Below, one piece after another: positions 43,537 to 52,737 of a stretch of DNA of 64,000 nucleotides. This DNA comes from Roseateles violae (GTDB taxonomy: Bacteria; Pseudomonadota; Gammaproteobacteria; Burkholderiales; Burkholderiaceae_C). Within the stretch, counting starts at the first letter, position 1; every line of letters starts with the position of its first letter. The translations under genes were made by a program, and so were the position numbers. The notes below the pieces were generated by a model that was not told where the DNA came from, did no database searches, and saw only the letters and a list, made by a program, of their open reading frames with translations. The stretch is taken from positions 124,001 to 188,000 of the forward strand of contig NZ_JAUHHC010000007.1 in NCBI RefSeq assembly GCF_030410485.1, read 5' to 3'.

Positions 43537-44027
43537 TCAGGATACCGGCTGGCCCTGACGGCGCCGCAGTGAACTCGGCGCGTCGAGATTTGCGTCATCG
43601 CTGACGCCGACACCCAGGCGGTCGACCAGTTCCCCGCCCATCCAGGCGGTGACCAGGGCCAGCGTCACGCCGATGAAGACCAGCGCATGGGCCAGCCAGC
43701 TCGGCGCCTTGGGCGCGTCGCGCCGCAAGCACCAGCTGAGCGCGAACAGGCTCAGCACGATCACGTTGCCGCCGGCGTGCAGCGCGCCGAGCGACTTGGC
43801 CCGCGTGCCGCGTGGGATCGCCAGCCAGTCGATCAGGCCGAAGGGTGCCGCCAGCAGGCCGCCGATCAGGCCGGCGGCAATCGGGTAGTCGGCGACGACG
43901 GCCAGCATGGGCCGCCCGGTGGCGATGGCCAGCAGATCGAACCCGACCGAGGCGCCGAGCAGCCCAGCGGAAACACGACGAGCATCTGGTGAATCGGATG
44001 CCCCAGCAGACGGGCTTTGCTTTCCAT
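43537..44027 (-). pseudogene. DUF2231 membrane protein gene with a frameshift
   Basis: Read from the ATG at 44027, the protein starts MESKARLLGHPIHQMLVVFP, a typical DUF2231 beginning, but then continues in a non-protein-like frame. The expected continuation (LLGASVGFDLLAIATG, then PMLAVVADYPIAAGLIGG and so on to LRRRQGQPVS) is in another frame. One missing base near 43960-43966 explains this; restoring it gives 163 aa with four membrane helices. It may be a recent mutation, a sequencing error or a working gene with an internal start at 43908. The family's role is unknown. Confidence 0.75.
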
Positions 44028-44087
44028 GGTGACTCGACTCCGAGTGGGAATGTCACCCGAGGGCAAGTTGCGCTCCTGCCGACCGGC

Positions 44088-45218
44088 TCAGCCCTCGCTC
44101 GGCAGCAAGGCCGCGATCTGCTGCGCATCGAAACCCAGCTCGCCCAGCAGGGTGCGGCCATCGGCGCCCGGTGCGGGGCCGCGCTGCGGGGCGCGGATCG
44201 CGCTGCGCGAGAAACGCGGCGCGGCGGCCGGTTGCCAATGGCCATCGACCTCGACGAAATTGCCGCGCGCTTGGTTGTGCGGATGGCGCGCCGCCTCGTC
44301 CAGCGACAGCACCGGCGCGAAGCACACATCGCTGCCTTCGAGCAGCGCCGTCCATTCCGCGCGCGTCTTGGTGCGGATGCGCGCGGCGACGCGCTCGCGC
44401 AGCGCCGGCCATTGCCGCGCATCGTATTGCTGGGCCGGGTCAAGGTCGTGCAGTTCCAGCCGCTGCAGCAGCTCGCGGTAGAACTGCGGCTCGATCGCGC
44501 CCAGGGTCACGTAGCGGCCATCCGCGCATTTAAAGCTATCGTAGAAGGGCGAGCTGTGCAGGAAGAAGTTCTGCGCCGGCTGCTCGCGCCAGAAGCCGCT
44601 GGCGCGCAGCGAATGGACCAGCGCCGTCAGCGCGCCGACGCCGTCGACCATCGCCGCGTCGACGACCTGGCCGCGGCCCGAGGCCCTGGCTTCCAGCAGC
44701 GCGCAGACGATGCCGAAGGCGGCGAACATGGCGCCGCCGGCCATATCGCCGAGCAGGGTGGCGGGCAGGCTCGGCGCGACGCCCTCGCGCGTCGCGATCG
44801 ACAGCGCGCCGGTCAGCGCCACATAGTTGATGTCGTGGCCGGCCGCCTGCGCCAGCGGGCCGGTCTGGCCCCAGCCGGTGACGCGGCCATAGACCAGGCG
44901 CGGGTTGCCCGCCTCGCAGTCGGCCGGCCCCAGGCCCAGTCTTTCCATCACGCCGGGGCGGTAGCCCTCGATCAGCGCGTCGGCGCCGGCGATCAGCTTC
45001 TTGACCGCCTGCAGGCCCAGCGGATGCTTGAGGTCCAGGCAGATCGAGCGCTTGCCGCGGTTCATCGCCTCGCCGGCGCCCAAGCTGCGCAGCGCCGCCG
45101 GCCGCTCGACGACGATCACCTCGGCGCCCATATCGGCCAGCAGCATGCCGACGAAGGGCCCCGGGCCGATGCCGGCCATCTCGATCACCCGCAGGCCGCC
45201 CAGGGGACCTTCGCTCAT
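44088..45218 (-). CDS. CaiB/BaiF family CoA transferase, alpha-methylacyl-CoA racemase-like
   Basis: This 376-aa protein starts LRVIEMAGIGPGPFVGMLLADM, the type III CoA-transferase pattern. In alpha-methylacyl-CoA racemase the catalytic residues are His, Asp and Glu; the matching places are GHDINYVALTG, LLGDMAGGAM and LGAIEPQFY. This favours racemase over CoA transfer. It would act on branched 2-methylacyl-CoA in fatty acid or sterol side-chain breakdown. It is transcribed alone, divergent from greB with 44 bases between. Confidence 0.88.
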   Translation of the reverse strand: MSEGPLGGLRVIEMAGIGPGPFVGMLLADMGAEVIVVERPAALRSLGAGEAMNRGKRSICLDLKHPLGLQAVKKLIAGADALIEGYRPGVMERLGLGPADCEAGNPRLVYGRVTGWGQTGPLAQAAGHDINYVALTGALSIATREGVAPSLPATLLGDMAGGAMFAAFGIVCALLEARASGRGQVVDAAMVDGVGALTALVHSLRASGFWREQPAQNFFLHSSPFYDSFKCADGRYVTLGAIEPQFYRELLQRLELHDLDPAQQYDARQWPALRERVAARIRTKTRAEWTALLEGSDVCFAPVLSLDEAARHPHNQARGNFVEVDGHWQPAAAPRFSRSAIRAPQRGPAPGADGRTLLGELGFDAQQIAALLPSEG

Positions 45219-45262
45219 CGTGTTCTCCTCATTGTTTTTGCGTCAGCGCCACAATACACGGC

Positions 45263-45820
45263 ATGAGCAAGGCATTCACAAAGGAAAGCGAGCAGGACGA
45301 CGACGAGGAGCTGGCGCTGCCCTCGCTGCCGCAGGGCACGCGCAACTACATGACGCCCGAGGGCTATGGGCGGCTGCGCGCCGAGTTCATCGAGCTGCTC
45401 GATGTGGAGCGGCCCAAGATCGTCGAGACCGTGTCCTGGGCGGCCAAGAACGGCGACCGCTCCGAGAACGGCGACTATCTGTACGGCAAGAAGCGGCTGC
45501 GCGAGATCGACCGCCGCCTGCGCTTCCTGACCAAGCGCCTGGACATCGCCGAGGTCGCCGACCCCAGCGTGCACCATGGCAAGGACCAGATCTTCTTCGG
45601 CGCCACCGTCACCTACGCGAACGCGAAAGGCGAGGAGCGGACGATCACCATCAAGGGCATCGACGAGAGCGACAGCCTGAAGGGCGAGGTCAGCTGGATC
45701 TCGCCGATCGCGCGCGTGCTGCTGAAGGCCCGTGAGGGCGACGAGCTGCAATTGCTGACGCCGGGCGGCGTCGAGACGATCGAGGTGATCGAGGTGAGCT
45801 ACCCGGCGCCTAAAACCTGA
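45263..45820 (+). CDS. greB: Transcription elongation factor GreB
   Basis: This 185-aa protein rescues stalled RNA polymerase by stimulating transcript cleavage. The coiled-coil tip carries the two acidic residues in KNGDRSENGDY. The basic patch KKRLREIDRRLRFLTKRLD marks it as GreB rather than GreA, and the C-terminal FKBP-like domain is seen at EVSWISPIARVLLKAREGDE. An acidic N-terminal extension (EQDDDEELALPSLPQG) makes it about 27 residues longer than E. coli GreB. Its stop directly abuts the spoT stop. Confidence 0.93.
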   Translation: MSKAFTKESEQDDDEELALPSLPQGTRNYMTPEGYGRLRAEFIELLDVERPKIVETVSWAAKNGDRSENGDYLYGKKRLREIDRRLRFLTKRLDIAEVADPSVHHGKDQIFFGATVTYANAKGEERTITIKGIDESDSLKGEVSWISPIARVLLKAREGDELQLLTPGGVETIEVIEVSYPAPKT

Positions 45821-48097
45821 TCAGGGCTTGACGCGCCAGACGCGCAGCACCGCCGGCGAGCGTTTCAAGGTGCGCAGCACATCGGCCAGGTGCAGGCGGT
45901 CGCGCACGGACAGCAGCAGATTCATCTCGGCCGTCTCGCTCGCCTGCGATTCCTCGCTCATCGAGATATGGGTGATGTCGGCCTCGGCGCTGCTGACGGC
46001 CGAGGCGACCTGGGCCAGCACGCCCTTGCCATTGTTCAGCAGCAGGGAGACGGCCGCCTCGAAGGGCCGGCTCAGCTCCTCGGCCCAGGTGACCGCGATC
46101 CAGTGCTCGGAGTCGCGCTGGAACAGCTTGCGGCCGACCGAGCATTCGGCCGTGTGCACCAAGAGGCCCTCGCCACGGCCCAGATAGCCCTTGACGTCGT
46201 CGCCGGGGATAGGTCGGCAGCAGGGCGCCAGCCGCACCGAGGCGCCTTCGCTGCCGTCCAGCATCACCTGGCCCTGGGCCGGTGCATCGTCATCGCCGAA
46301 GCGGCCCATGGTCAGCATCACCGCGTCGGGGCGCTGGCCCTGCTCGGTCAGCATGCGCGCCAGCTTCTTGGCGACGATGCTGGCGATCTTGCGGCCCAGG
46401 CCGATCTCGACCAGCAACTCGTCGACATGGCGGTTGCCGGCCCAGCGGGCCAGCTGCTGCCAGGCCTGGGCGGCGGTCTGGTCCTCGTCGTCGAGGCTGG
46501 GCAGGGTCAGCCCCTCGGCGCGCAGCGCCTGGGCCAGCATTTTTTCGCCCAGGTCGCGCGATTCTTCCTGCTCCAGGTTCTTCAGGAAATGGCGGATCTT
46601 GGAGCGCGCCCGGCCGGTGCGCACAAAGCTGAGCCAGGCCGGATTGGGTCGCGCGCCGGGGGCGGTGACGATCTCGACCACGTCGCCGCTGCGCAGCTCG
46701 GTGCGCAGGGGCACCGGCTCGCCATTGATCTGGGCGGCCACGCAATGGTCGCCGACGTCCGAGTGGATCGCATAGGCAAAGTCGACCGGCGTCGCGCCCT
46801 TGGGCAGGGCCATGATCTTGCTCTTGGGCGTGAACACGTAGACCGCGTCGGGGAACAGGTCGATCTTGACGTGTTCGAGGAACTCGTTGGCGTCGCGCGT
46901 CTCGTCCTGGATGTCGATCAGCGACTGCAGCCAGTTCGCGCCCAGCTGCTGCATACCCTGCGAGCTGGTGCCGGCCTTGTACATCCAGTGCGCGGCCACG
47001 CCTTTCTCGGCCACCAGATGCATGTTCTCGGTGCGGATCTGGAACTCGACCGGCGTGCCCAGCGGGCTGACCAGGGTCGTGTGCAGCGACTGGTAGCCGT
47101 TCGGCTTCGGGATCGCGATGTAGTCCTTGAAGCGGCCCGGCTGCGGCTTGTAGAGCTGGTGCAGCACCCCCAGCGACAGATAGCAGCTGGGCAGGTCGGC
47201 CACGACGATGCGGAAGCCGAAGATGTCGGACACCTGGGCAAAGCTCAGGTGCTTGTCCTTCATCTTCTTGTAGATCGAGTACAGCGTCTTCTCGCGGCCG
47301 TGGATCTCGACCTTGAGCTCCGACTCGCCGAAGGCCTTCAGCACGTCGCGCTCGATGCGCGAGACCAGGTCGCGGCGGTTGCCACGCGCCTTCGTGATCG
47401 CCTTGGACAGCGCCGCATGGCGCCAGGGGCTGATGAACTGGAAGGACAGCTCCTGCAGCTCGCGGTAGATCTGGTTCAGACCCAGCCGGTGCGCGATCGG
47501 CGCGTAAATGTCCAGCGTCTCGCGGGCGATGCGGCGCTGCTTGACGGCCGCCATCGCGTCCATCGTGCGCATATTGTGCAGGCGGTCGGCCAGCTTGATC
47601 AGGATCACGCGCACATCGCGCGCCATCGCCAGCAGCATCTTGCGGAAGGACTCGGCCTGCGATTCCTCCTTGGTCGAGAACTGCAGCTTGTCCAGCTTGG
47701 TGAGCCCGTCGACCAGCTCGGCCGTCGGCGCCTCGAACTTCTCGATCAGCTCGGCCTTGGTGACGCCGCAGTCCTCCATCGTGTCGTGCAGCAGGGAGGC
47801 CATGATGGCCTGGGCGTCGAGCCGCCATTCGGCGCAGATGCCGGCCACCGCGATCGGATGGGTGATGTACGGCTCGCCGCTGGTGCGCAACTGGCCCAGA
47901 TGGGCTGCGTCGGCAAACTTGTAGGCCTCGCGGATGCGCCGGATGTCGGCCTTGGGCAGGTAGTGCAGCCGGTGGGCCAGCGCGTCGAAGGAGGCGGCCT
48001 CGGCCTCGGTCGGCGCCGGCGCGGCCGTGCTGCGCAGGCCCGGCAGGCCGGTCAGGGCTGCGGGCAGGCGGGCGACGGCGAATGAACGGAATCCCAT
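45821..48097 (-). CDS. spoT: Bifunctional (p)ppGpp synthetase/hydrolase SpoT
   Basis: The 758-aa alarmone enzyme has an HD hydrolase domain with His104-Asp105 and Glu108-Asp109 (LLHDTMEDCGV). The synthetase domain shows GREKTLYSIYKKM, DIFGFRIVV and the RFKDYIAIPKPNGYQSLHT block, whose RxKD form is the one found in bifunctional enzymes rather than RelA. TGS (VFTPKSKIMALPKGATPVDF), helical and C-terminal ACT domains follow. The N-terminal 35 residues are Ala/Pro-rich and poorly conserved. It is downstream of gmk and rpoZ on the same strand, as in enterics. Confidence 0.95.
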   Translation of the reverse strand: MGFRSFAVARLPAALTGLPGLRSTAAPAPTEAEAASFDALAHRLHYLPKADIRRIREAYKFADAAHLGQLRTSGEPYITHPIAVAGICAEWRLDAQAIMASLLHDTMEDCGVTKAELIEKFEAPTAELVDGLTKLDKLQFSTKEESQAESFRKMLLAMARDVRVILIKLADRLHNMRTMDAMAAVKQRRIARETLDIYAPIAHRLGLNQIYRELQELSFQFISPWRHAALSKAITKARGNRRDLVSRIERDVLKAFGESELKVEIHGREKTLYSIYKKMKDKHLSFAQVSDIFGFRIVVADLPSCYLSLGVLHQLYKPQPGRFKDYIAIPKPNGYQSLHTTLVSPLGTPVEFQIRTENMHLVAEKGVAAHWMYKAGTSSQGMQQLGANWLQSLIDIQDETRDANEFLEHVKIDLFPDAVYVFTPKSKIMALPKGATPVDFAYAIHSDVGDHCVAAQINGEPVPLRTELRSGDVVEIVTAPGARPNPAWLSFVRTGRARSKIRHFLKNLEQEESRDLGEKMLAQALRAEGLTLPSLDDEDQTAAQAWQQLARWAGNRHVDELLVEIGLGRKIASIVAKKLARMLTEQGQRPDAVMLTMGRFGDDDAPAQGQVMLDGSEGASVRLAPCCRPIPGDDVKGYLGRGEGLLVHTAECSVGRKLFQRDSEHWIAVTWAEELSRPFEAAVSLLLNNGKGVLAQVASAVSSAEADITHISMSEESQASETAEMNLLLSVRDRLHLADVLRTLKRSPAVLRVWRVKP

Positions 48098-48157
48098 GGG
48101 GCGAATTTAACGCATCGCGCCCGGGCCAGCCGGGGCAGGGATACCGCCAAAACGACA

Positions 48158-48179
48158 ACGGGCACCCGCAGGTGCCCGT
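48158..48179 (-). terminator. Terminator after rpoZ
   Basis: ACGGGCACC and GGTGCCCGT form a 9-bp stem with a 4-base loop. On the minus strand it is followed by a T-rich run (TGTCGTTTT). It lies between rpoZ and spoT and so may lower spoT transcription from the upstream promoters. Confidence 0.7.
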
Positions 48180-48200
48180 CGATCGCACAGCGGCGCCGGT

Positions 48201-48404
48201 TTAGACCGGCACCTTGCGCAGCATCTCGACGCCGACTTCGCCGGCGGCGATCTCGCGCAGCGCCGTCACGCCGGGCTTGTTCTTGCTCTCGATCTTGGGC
48301 GTGTGGCCCTGGCTCAGCATGCGGGCGCGGTAGGTCGCGGCGAGCACCAGCTGGAATCGGTTCGGGATCTTGGTCAGGCAGTCTTCGACGGTGATGCGGG
48401 CCAT
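48201..48404 (-). CDS. rpoZ: RNA polymerase omega subunit
   Basis: This 67-aa subunit starts [20 protein letters not shown], then has [10 protein letters not shown] and the K-rich [20 protein letters not shown] typical of beta-proteobacterial omega. It helps assemble RNA polymerase and, with beta prime, forms a ppGpp site. It is between gmk and spoT. Confidence 0.95.
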   Translation of the reverse strand: MARITVEDCLTKIPNRFQLVLAATYRARMLSQGHTPKIESKNKPGVTALREIAAGEVGVEMLRKVPV

Positions 48405-48446
48405 GTGGTGGTTCCGGGCTGGGTGTTGCGGGTGCCGAACCGGGGG

Positions 48447-49067
48447 TTACGGCAGATTGAGCGCGTAGAACACCGCGGAGCGGTTTCGGCGCTGAGCGGC
48501 GTATTTTAACCGCTGCGCGTGGACAATCGATTTCAGGTCGAAAACAGCCGTGTCGAACACCGCATTGACGACGACGAAATCGAAATGCCGCGCCTGGGCG
48601 ACCTCGACGCGGGCGTTTTCCATGCGGTGGGCGATGACCTCCGGGTCGGTGTCGCCGCGGCGCGCCAGGCGCTGCTGCAGTTCCTCCCAGCTCGGCGGCA
48701 GGATGAAGATCAGCACCGCATAGGGGAACAGCTGCTTGATCTGCAGGGCGCCCTGGTAGTCGATCTCCAGCACGACGTCCTCGCCATGCGTCATGCGCGC
48801 CTCGATCGCCGCGCGCGAGGTGCCGTAGAGATTGCCGTGCACCTCCGCCCATTCGAAGAACTCGCCGCGCTCCGCCATTGCCTTGAACTCGTCCTTGCCG
48901 ACGAACCAGTACTCGCGGCCATGCTGCTCCTGGCCGCGCGGCGCGCGCGAGGTGTGCGAGATCGACACGTCCAGCTTGGCGTCCAGTTCCAGCAGCGCCT
49001 TGACGAGGCTCGATTTGCCGGCGCCGCTGGGTGCAGCGACGACGAAGAGATTGCCCGGATATTCCAT
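48447..49067 (-). CDS. gmk: Guanylate kinase
   Basis: The 206-aa enzyme phosphorylates GMP to GDP. The P-loop is at residues 12-20 (APSGAGKSS); the GMP-binding segment has [20 protein letters not shown], and [14 protein letters not shown] is the family middle block. It is 42 bases ahead of rpoZ and 27 bases after yicC. Confidence 0.95.
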   Translation of the reverse strand: MEYPGNLFVVAAPSGAGKSSLVKALLELDAKLDVSISHTSRAPRGQEQHGREYWFVGKDEFKAMAERGEFFEWAEVHGNLYGTSRAAIEARMTHGEDVVLEIDYQGALQIKQLFPYAVLIFILPPSWEELQQRLARRGDTDPEVIAHRMENARVEVAQARHFDFVVVNAVFDTAVFDLKSIVHAQRLKYAAQRRNRSAVFYALNLP

Positions 49068-49094
49068 ATCGCTATTGTCTTTTCTTCTGCTGCT

Positions 49095-50009
49095 TCACTC
49101 GATGTTCTGGACCTGCTCGCGCAGCTGTTCGATGGCGACCTTCATCTCCACCGAGATATTGGTCAGCTCGATCGCGGCCGACTTGGAGGCAAAGGTATTG
49201 GCCTCGCGCAAGAGCTCCTGGACCAGGAAGTCCAGGCGCTTGCCGAGTTCGCCGCCCTTCTTCAGCAGGCGGCTGATCTCGTCCAGATGGGCGCGCAGGC
49301 GGGCCAGTTCCTCGGCCACGTCGATGCGGATTGCATAGGCGGTGGCCTCGTTGAGCGCGCGCTCGCGGGACGCTTCCTCGGACACGGTCTGCGCCGCGCC
49401 GGCGCTGGCCAGCGCTTCCTGCCAGCGCTCCAGAAAGCGCTGCTGCTGGCGCGTCACCACGGCCGGCACCAGCGGCTCGGCCTCGGCGGCCAGTTCGCGC
49501 AGGCGCTTGACGCGCTCCAGCAGCACGGCGACCAGCTTCTCGCCCTCGCGCTCGCGCGCCTCGGCCAGGCCGTCGAGGCAGGCGCGCGCGGCCTCCATCG
49601 TCGCCTCGTCCAGGCGCTCGGCGGCAGCGCCGCCGTTCTTGCACCACTGCAAGGCCTCGTGCACCGACAGCGGCTTGGCCTGCGGCAGCCAGCCCTGCAC
49701 GGTGCTTTCCAGCCGCGCCAGCCGGTTCAACTGTTCCGGCTGCGGCTGGGGCCAGGCGTTGTCGGCCTCGCGCTGGGCGTTGATGCGCAGCTCGATCTTG
49801 CCGCGCTTGAAGCGCGCCGTCAGCAACTCGCGCAGCGCCGGCTCGAGGCCGCGCAGTTCCTCGGGCATGCGGAAGGCGAGGTCGAGAAAGCGGCTGTTGA
49901 CCGAGCGCAGCTCGACGCTGACGGAGGCCTTGGAGGCGCCGGTGTTTTCACCGGAAACACTGGGTTGCGAGGCGGCACTCGCGTAACCCGTCATGCTGTA
50001 GACTGGCAT
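49095..50009 (-). CDS. yicC: YicC family endoribonuclease
   Basis: This 304-aa protein has the family start YSMTGYASAA, the block VELRSVNSRFLDLAFRMPEELR, and the conserved C-terminal DUF1732 region with RIDVAEELARLRAHLDEISR and KRLDFLVQELLREANT. YicC is a stress-linked RNase in E. coli. An extra serine/glycine segment (about residues 12-27) separates the first strand from the second. It is the first gene of the yicC-gmk-rpoZ-spoT run and is divergent from the kinase gene. Confidence 0.92.
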   Translation of the reverse strand: MPVYSMTGYASAASQPSVSGENTGASKASVSVELRSVNSRFLDLAFRMPEELRGLEPALRELLTARFKRGKIELRINAQREADNAWPQPQPEQLNRLARLESTVQGWLPQAKPLSVHEALQWCKNGGAAAERLDEATMEAARACLDGLAEAREREGEKLVAVLLERVKRLRELAAEAEPLVPAVVTRQQQRFLERWQEALASAGAAQTVSEEASRERALNEATAYAIRIDVAEELARLRAHLDEISRLLKKGGELGKRLDFLVQELLREANTFASKSAAIELTNISVEMKVAIEQLREQVQNIE

Positions 50010-50041
50010 CTAGCACTCGGTAAGCAAAGCAAAGCGCGATT

Positions 50042-51010
50042 ATGTCAAAGCCGAAACCGGCGCCCCTGCCTGCGGGCACGGTGGTGGGGGGCTACCAGAT
50101 CATCAAGCGACTGGCAGCAGGCGGCTTCGGGGTGGTCTACCTGGCCGAAGATCCCGAACACCACCTGGTGGCCCTGAAGGAATATCTGCCCTCCAGCCTG
50201 GCCGAGCGCTCGCCCGGCGAACTGACGCCGCGCGTCAAGCCGGAGAAGCAGCCGCTGTACCGTCTGGGCCTGAAGAGCTTCTTCGAAGAGGGGCGGTCTC
50301 TCGCGCAGATCTCGCATCCCAGCGTCGTCTCGGTGCTGAACTTCCTGCGCGAGAACGAGACCGTCTACATGGTGATGAACTACCTGCAGGGCGATACCCT
50401 GCAGGACTTCATCGTCACCGCGCGCGACATGAAGCGCGACAAGGTCTTCCGCGAATCGACGATACGCTCGCTGTTCGACGAGATCCTGCGCGGCCTGCGC
50501 ATCGTCCACCAGCACAAGATGCTGCACCTGGACATCAAGCCGGCGAACATCTTCATCACCAACGACAACAAGGCGGTGCTCCTGGACTTCGGCGCGGCGC
50601 GCGAGGTGCTGAGCAAGGAGGGCAACTTCATCCGCCCGATGTACACGCCCGGCTTCGCCGCGCCCGAGATGTACCGCCGCGACGGCGCCCTCGGCCCCTG
50701 GACCGACATCTACGCGATCGGCGCCTGCATCTATGCCTGCATGCAGGGCTATCCGCCCAACGACGCGCCGCAGCGCCTGGAGAAGGACCGGCTGGCCCTG
50801 AGCCTGTCGCGCCTGCGCAATGTCTATTCGGACAATCTGATCGAAGTGACCGAGTGGTGCATGTCGCTCGATCCGCTGTCGCGACCGCAAAGCGTGTTCG
50901 CGCTGCAGAAGGAGCTGGCCCGTGAGACCGAGCGCCGCTACACCAAGCTGAGCTTCAGCGAGCGGCTGAAACTGCAACTGGAGAACCTCAAAACCGGGGC
51001 GAAAGCGTGA
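50042..51010 (+). CDS. Hanks-type serine/threonine protein kinase
   Basis: The 322-aa kinase has the Gly loop LAAGGFGVVY, Lys46 (VALKEYL) and the catalytic loop His162-Leu-Asp164 with Asn169 (HLDIKPANIF). The metal loop is Asp182-Phe-Gly and the APE-like motif is AAPEMYR. The usual Arg of HRD is Leu163, so it belongs to the RD-minus type, which is often not controlled by activation-loop phosphorylation. There is no transmembrane helix and no extracellular sensor, so it acts in the cytoplasm. It precedes a PP2C phosphatase, and the two should form a switch. Confidence 0.92.
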   Translation: MSKPKPAPLPAGTVVGGYQIIKRLAAGGFGVVYLAEDPEHHLVALKEYLPSSLAERSPGELTPRVKPEKQPLYRLGLKSFFEEGRSLAQISHPSVVSVLNFLRENETVYMVMNYLQGDTLQDFIVTARDMKRDKVFRESTIRSLFDEILRGLRIVHQHKMLHLDIKPANIFITNDNKAVLLDFGAAREVLSKEGNFIRPMYTPGFAAPEMYRRDGALGPWTDIYAIGACIYACMQGYPPNDAPQRLEKDRLALSLSRLRNVYSDNLIEVTEWCMSLDPLSRPQSVFALQKELARETERRYTKLSFSERLKLQLENLKTGAKA

Positions 51011-51080
51011 GCCCCCACGCTCACTTTCGTTCGCTGCCCCCCGAGAGGGAGCGAAGCCTCCTTGAGGCGGCTCGGCGGAG
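51009..51080 (+). repeat. Burkholderiales-style GC-rich intergenic repeat
   Basis: The gap between kinase and phosphatase genes has the form of the CCCCCACGCTCACT...GCTGCCCCCCGAG...CCTTGAGGCGG element seen between genes in many Burkholderiales. It contains a nested hairpin, GAGC (51049-51052) with GCTC (51070-51073) around GCCTC-CTT-GAGGC (51056-51068). It might act as an mRNA-processing or attenuator element. Confidence 0.5.
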
Positions 51081-51086
51081 GCCTTC

Positions 51087-51986
51087 GTGAAGTTTTCGGT
51101 CTTCCAGGTCAGCCGCAAGGGCGGGCGCGAGAAGAACGAGGACCGCATGGGTTACTGCTACACCCGCGAGGCCGGCCTGTTCGCGCTGGCCGACGGCATG
51201 GGTGGGCATCCGGAGGGCGAGGTCGCGGCGCAGAAGACCCTGCAGGCCCTGGCCGCGCTGTTCCAGCGCGAGGCGCGGCCGCAATTGGCCGAGCCGCAGC
51301 GCTATCTGCAGGACGCGGTGCTGATCGCGCACCAGCAGCTGCTGCGCTACGCGATCGAGAAGGGCCTGTCGGACACGCCGCGCACGACCGTCGTGGCCTG
51401 CGTGATGCAGGGCGACCAGGCCTTCTGGGCCCATTGCGGCGATTCGCGCCTGTACCTGCTGCGCGAGGGCAAGCTGGTCGCGCGCACCCGCGACCATTCC
51501 TATATCGAGCTGGCCGAGGCGCTGGGCCGGGCGACGCCGGGCGCCGAGCGTTTCAATCGCAATGTGCTGTTCACCTGCCTGGGCAGCCCGGGCAAGCCCA
51601 TGGTCGACACGGCCGGCCCGCTGTTGCTGGAGCCCGGCGACCGGCTGCTGCTGTGCTCGGACGGGCTCTGGGGCAATCTGAGCGATGACGAGATCGTCGC
51701 CCAACTGGCCGAGCGGACCATTGCCGACGCGGTGCCGGAACTGGTCGAGCGGGCGCTGCGCAATGGCGGCCCGCGCTGCGACAATGTCACCGTGCTGGCG
51801 GTCGAATGGGAAGGCAAGGGCGAACTCGATGCCCCCTCGACGCAGGAGCTGGACGAGGATGGTTTCGCCTCGACGATCCAGGGCGTCGCCGACCATCGCG
51901 TCGAGATGGACGAGAGCGAGATCGAGCGCGAGGTGCGCGAGATCCGCGATGCGATCCAGCGCGCCGCCAAGAAGCCCAAACCCTAG
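51087..51986 (+). CDS. PP2C family serine/threonine phosphatase
   Basis: The 299-aa protein dephosphorylates Ser/Thr residues with two metal ions. Motifs are KGGREKNEDR, ALADGMGGH (Asp36-Gly37), FWAHCGDSRLYLLR, LLLCSDGLWGNLS and RCDNVTVLAVEW. A C-terminal acidic tail of about 60 residues (rich in Glu, Asp and Arg) follows the catalytic domain. The start is a GTG at 51087 with GGAG seven bases upstream. It follows the kinase and should oppose it. Confidence 0.92.
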   Translation: MKFSVFQVSRKGGREKNEDRMGYCYTREAGLFALADGMGGHPEGEVAAQKTLQALAALFQREARPQLAEPQRYLQDAVLIAHQQLLRYAIEKGLSDTPRTTVVACVMQGDQAFWAHCGDSRLYLLREGKLVARTRDHSYIELAEALGRATPGAERFNRNVLFTCLGSPGKPMVDTAGPLLLEPGDRLLLCSDGLWGNLSDDEIVAQLAERTIADAVPELVERALRNGGPRCDNVTVLAVEWEGKGELDAPSTQELDEDGFASTIQGVADHRVEMDESEIEREVREIRDAIQRAAKKPKP

Positions 51987-51998
51987 AAAGAATTTCCG

Positions 51999-52733
51999 AT
52001 GACTGTTGAACTGAAGAAGCCGCGCATCGGACGTGCGGCCGACGCGCTGCGCCCGGTGACCATCACCCGCCGCTACACCCGCCATGCCGAGGGCTCGGTG
52101 CTGATCGAGTTCGGCGGCACCAAGGTCCTGTGCACCGCCTCGGTCGAGGAAAAGGTGCCGCCGCACAAGCGCGGCTCCGGCGAGGGCTGGGTGACGGCCG
52201 AATACGGCATGCTGCCGCGCGCCACCCACACGCGCAGCGACCGCGAGGCGGCCAAGGGCAAGCAGAGCGGCCGCACGCAGGAGATCCAGCGCCTGATCGG
52301 CCGCTCGCTGCGCTGCGTGTTCGACCTCGCCAAGCTCGGCGAGCGCACGATCTCGCTGGACTGCGACGTGATCCAGGCCGACGGCGGCACGCGCACGGCG
52401 GCGATCACCGGTGCCTATGTGGCCGCGCATGATGCGGTGAGCTGGCTGATCGCGCAGGGCAAGCTGAGCAGCTCGCCGATCAAGGACGCGGTCGCGGCGA
52501 TCTCGGTCGGCATCGTCGACGGCGTGCCGCTGCTGGACCTGGAATACACCGAGGATTCGGCCTGCGACACCGATATGAACGTGGTGATGACGGCGGCCGG
52601 CGGCTTCGTCGAGCTGCAGGGCACGGCCGAGGGCGTGGCCTTCACGCGCAAGGAGATGAACGCGCTGCTGGACCTGGCCGAGAAGGGCATTGGCGAGCTG
52701 CTGGCCGCGCAGCGACGCGCGCTGGAGATCTAA
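51999..52733 (+). CDS. rph: Ribonuclease PH
   Basis: The 244-aa phosphorolytic exoribonuclease trims the 3' ends of tRNA precursors. Typical blocks are [52 protein letters not shown] and [20 protein letters not shown]. The E. coli K-12 frameshift is absent, so the enzyme should be full length. It is 12 bases after the phosphatase gene and 4 before rdgB. Confidence 0.95.
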   Translation: MTVELKKPRIGRAADALRPVTITRRYTRHAEGSVLIEFGGTKVLCTASVEEKVPPHKRGSGEGWVTAEYGMLPRATHTRSDREAAKGKQSGRTQEIQRLIGRSLRCVFDLAKLGERTISLDCDVIQADGGTRTAAITGAYVAAHDAVSWLIAQGKLSSSPIKDAVAAISVGIVDGVPLLDLEYTEDSACDTDMNVVMTAAGGFVELQGTAEGVAFTRKEMNALLDLAEKGIGELLAAQRRALEI

Positions 52734-52737
52734 GCCG

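Noticed and set aside
45890-48085. A 731-codon plus-strand frame under spoT
   Set aside because: It is a reverse reading of spoT, with no start signal or domain.
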